From Phylloscopus collybita (Eukaryota; Chordata; Aves; Passeriformes; Phylloscopidae), in assembly GCA_027886175.1 (NCBI GenBank), contig JAJNNQ010000006.1, forward strand, positions 6,572,001-6,636,000: a stretch of 64,000 bases of DNA, written 5' to 3'. The notes under the pieces are model-generated. The model worked only from the letters and a program-made list of their open reading frames with translations. It was not told the DNA's origin and did no database searches. Shown here piece by piece: positions 62,593 through 64,000 of the stretch. A program made the translations under genes and the position numbers. How positions within the stretch are numbered: position 1 is the stretch's first letter; every line of letters begins with the position of its first letter.

Positions 62593-64000
62593 CCTGTTGG
62601 AAGTACATTCAGTTTAATATAAAAAGGGGTCACACAAAAAATCCCAACAAAAAATGGAACAATATTTCTGATTCCTACCAAAATATAACTTGTCTAAATT
62701 TTGACTAACAGGTACATTCAAGTATTACAGAATATAGTTGTGATGACTAATATTTCATCAGGAAGAGGAAGACTCAGATTCCCTCTGAACACCTGAGTTA
62801 ACTTGAATAGGACACCTCTTCCTCAGCTGTAAACAGAATGCTGCAAAAAGGCCTGAAGGCCTTAATCAAACAAAAAGTTTACAACTCTGGATTTCAGCCT
62901 GAAAGAAGCTCTTAAAATTTTAGTATGGAGGTTCTGTGTCCCAGTCCATTTCATATTACTTCTTTCCTAGACAACTACCCCCGGGTCTGAGATGTTGTTC
63001 ACAGGTTTTGCAATGGTTAACAGTTTATTATTAATAATTCAACATGATAGGGAAACAGGTGTAAGGGATGAGTGGAGCTTCCCTATCAGTGCTTGATCTT
63101 GCTCTCTGTATTGTTTTAGTTTAGGTCTGGGTGCCCCGTACATTCTTACTGCACACCTAGTACTAGCACCCAATTCTTAACTAACCCCCTTCACAAGTTG
63201 TACAGGATTGTTCAGCCTCTCTGAATATAGAGCACTTCTCCTGGATTTTGTCTGCAGAAGACTTGAGTGTTTTGGCCATATGAACACTGAAGGGCTTGAG
63301 TTAGACAGTTACTTGAGGCATCTTAAAACAAAATCTCCGTAACTGCTGAAGACAAAAATTTGCACCTCTAATGAGTGATTTGACCCAATAAAACCCTGGT
63401 TTACCTTGCAAAGGCTTGAGATCGTCTTTCACTGGCCACTAGAAGAATCCTAAAGAGACTCTGTTGCTAACTGGGATATTTCAGTTAAGTGTCTAAAATT
63501 AGATCATTGAAATCTAGTCCAGAAACTGAGTAGAGCTGGGAGTCAAAAGCATCTCTGTTCCAACATACCTCTGTAATCACAACACCTTTCTAAAATAATA
63601 CGTGTCTGCTCAGGTGGAAATATATGCATAGCATTTAATTTGATAGTAAGTATACCTGTATTGTGATGAAAATGAAATGTTTAACTATTAATTTACCAAA
63701 TAAATCTGGGGTTTGTCCATCTAAATTAGGAAAAAGAAATAGCCAGGGATGTTGAAAAGCACATCTGTTATTATAAAAATATCTTACCTCATAAATTCTG
63801 CTTATCTCAATACGTTTGCATTTAGTTTATTGAACTTCCAAAATAAAGATCCATTCTTTTTCCTGCACGGGCTGAAATAATTTATGTTTGGTATGTTTTG
63901 CTGCATTTATTTTCCTCACAACAACTGGGCTTATGACAACTCACTTGTCACACTGCTGAATGATTGTAATCAGCTGATAATTGAAGCTTTGTGCTAGTTA
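62593..64000. other. Unique DNA, no gene seen
   Basis: Ordinary AT-rich sequence to the end of the window. No repeat, RNA gene or exon could be supported. Confidence 0.5.

Noticed and set aside
1..64000. tRNA, rRNA, snRNA, microRNA and CRISPR signals
   Set aside because: No tRNA-type B box with matching acceptor stem, no known snRNA start sequence and no spaced identical repeats of CRISPR type were seen by eye. A tRNAscan-SE and Rfam scan would be decisive.

Overview
This window looks like vertebrate nuclear DNA, most likely from a songbird or another bird. It is AT-rich, poor in CpG and full of stop codons. It holds no complete protein-coding gene that I can support, and no operon, ribosome-binding-site or CRISPR architecture. 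The avian call rests on its interspersed repeats: 3' ends of CR1 LINEs with the terminal ATTCTRTG-type repeats, and several endogenous-retrovirus solo LTRs of types I recognise from songbird genomes. It is probably an intergenic or deep intronic stretch of a gene desert.

Layout. 1-0.9 kb: unique AT-rich DNA. 0.94-1.65 kb: a minus-strand solo LTR with TATA box and AATAAA. 4.77-5.00 kb: a short LTR-like insertion. 8.52-9.29 kb: an ERVL-type solo LTR flanked by a perfect 5-bp target duplication (AGGTC). 9.59-9.66 kb: a compound GGAT/GATA microsatellite. 13.5 kb: a TTTAA/TTTTA pentanucleotide tract. 16.5 kb: a CAAA-rich tract. 21.5 kb: a CA microsatellite next to a GC-richer unexplained stretch. 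24.04-25.04 kb: two different LTR fragments close together. 27-29 kb: CpG-bearing or homeodomain-motif-rich stretches that look like non-coding regulatory elements. 29.86-30.59 kb: a second copy of the same ERVL LTR family, with target duplication AGGGC. 33.4-33.6 kb: a possible reverse-transcriptase fossil. 34.04-34.20 kb: CR1. 34.2-52 kb: mostly unique DNA, including the longest open frame (167 codons at 39.2 kb). 52.0-52.23 kb: CR1 with a 42-T run at its upstream edge. 54.9-55.98 kb: a minus-strand retroviral-looking segment with an octamer plus TATA promoter just upstream of a short ORF that has a signal-peptide-like start. 57.49-57.97 kb: CR1 on the minus strand. 62.06-62.59 kb: a third ERVL-family LTR, with target duplication ACCTT.

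Candidate genic signals. I see only weak evidence for exons. One is a 46-bp segment at 56.73-56.77 kb with strong splice signals on the plus strand. The other is a pair of phase-compatible minus-strand segments (60.53-60.70 and 59.45-59.58 kb) with three N-glycosylation sequons. None could be assigned to a known gene. There is no genetic pathway to describe; the content is mainly the history of retrotransposon insertion and simple-repeat growth in a gene-poor region. No new enzymatic or defence system was found.
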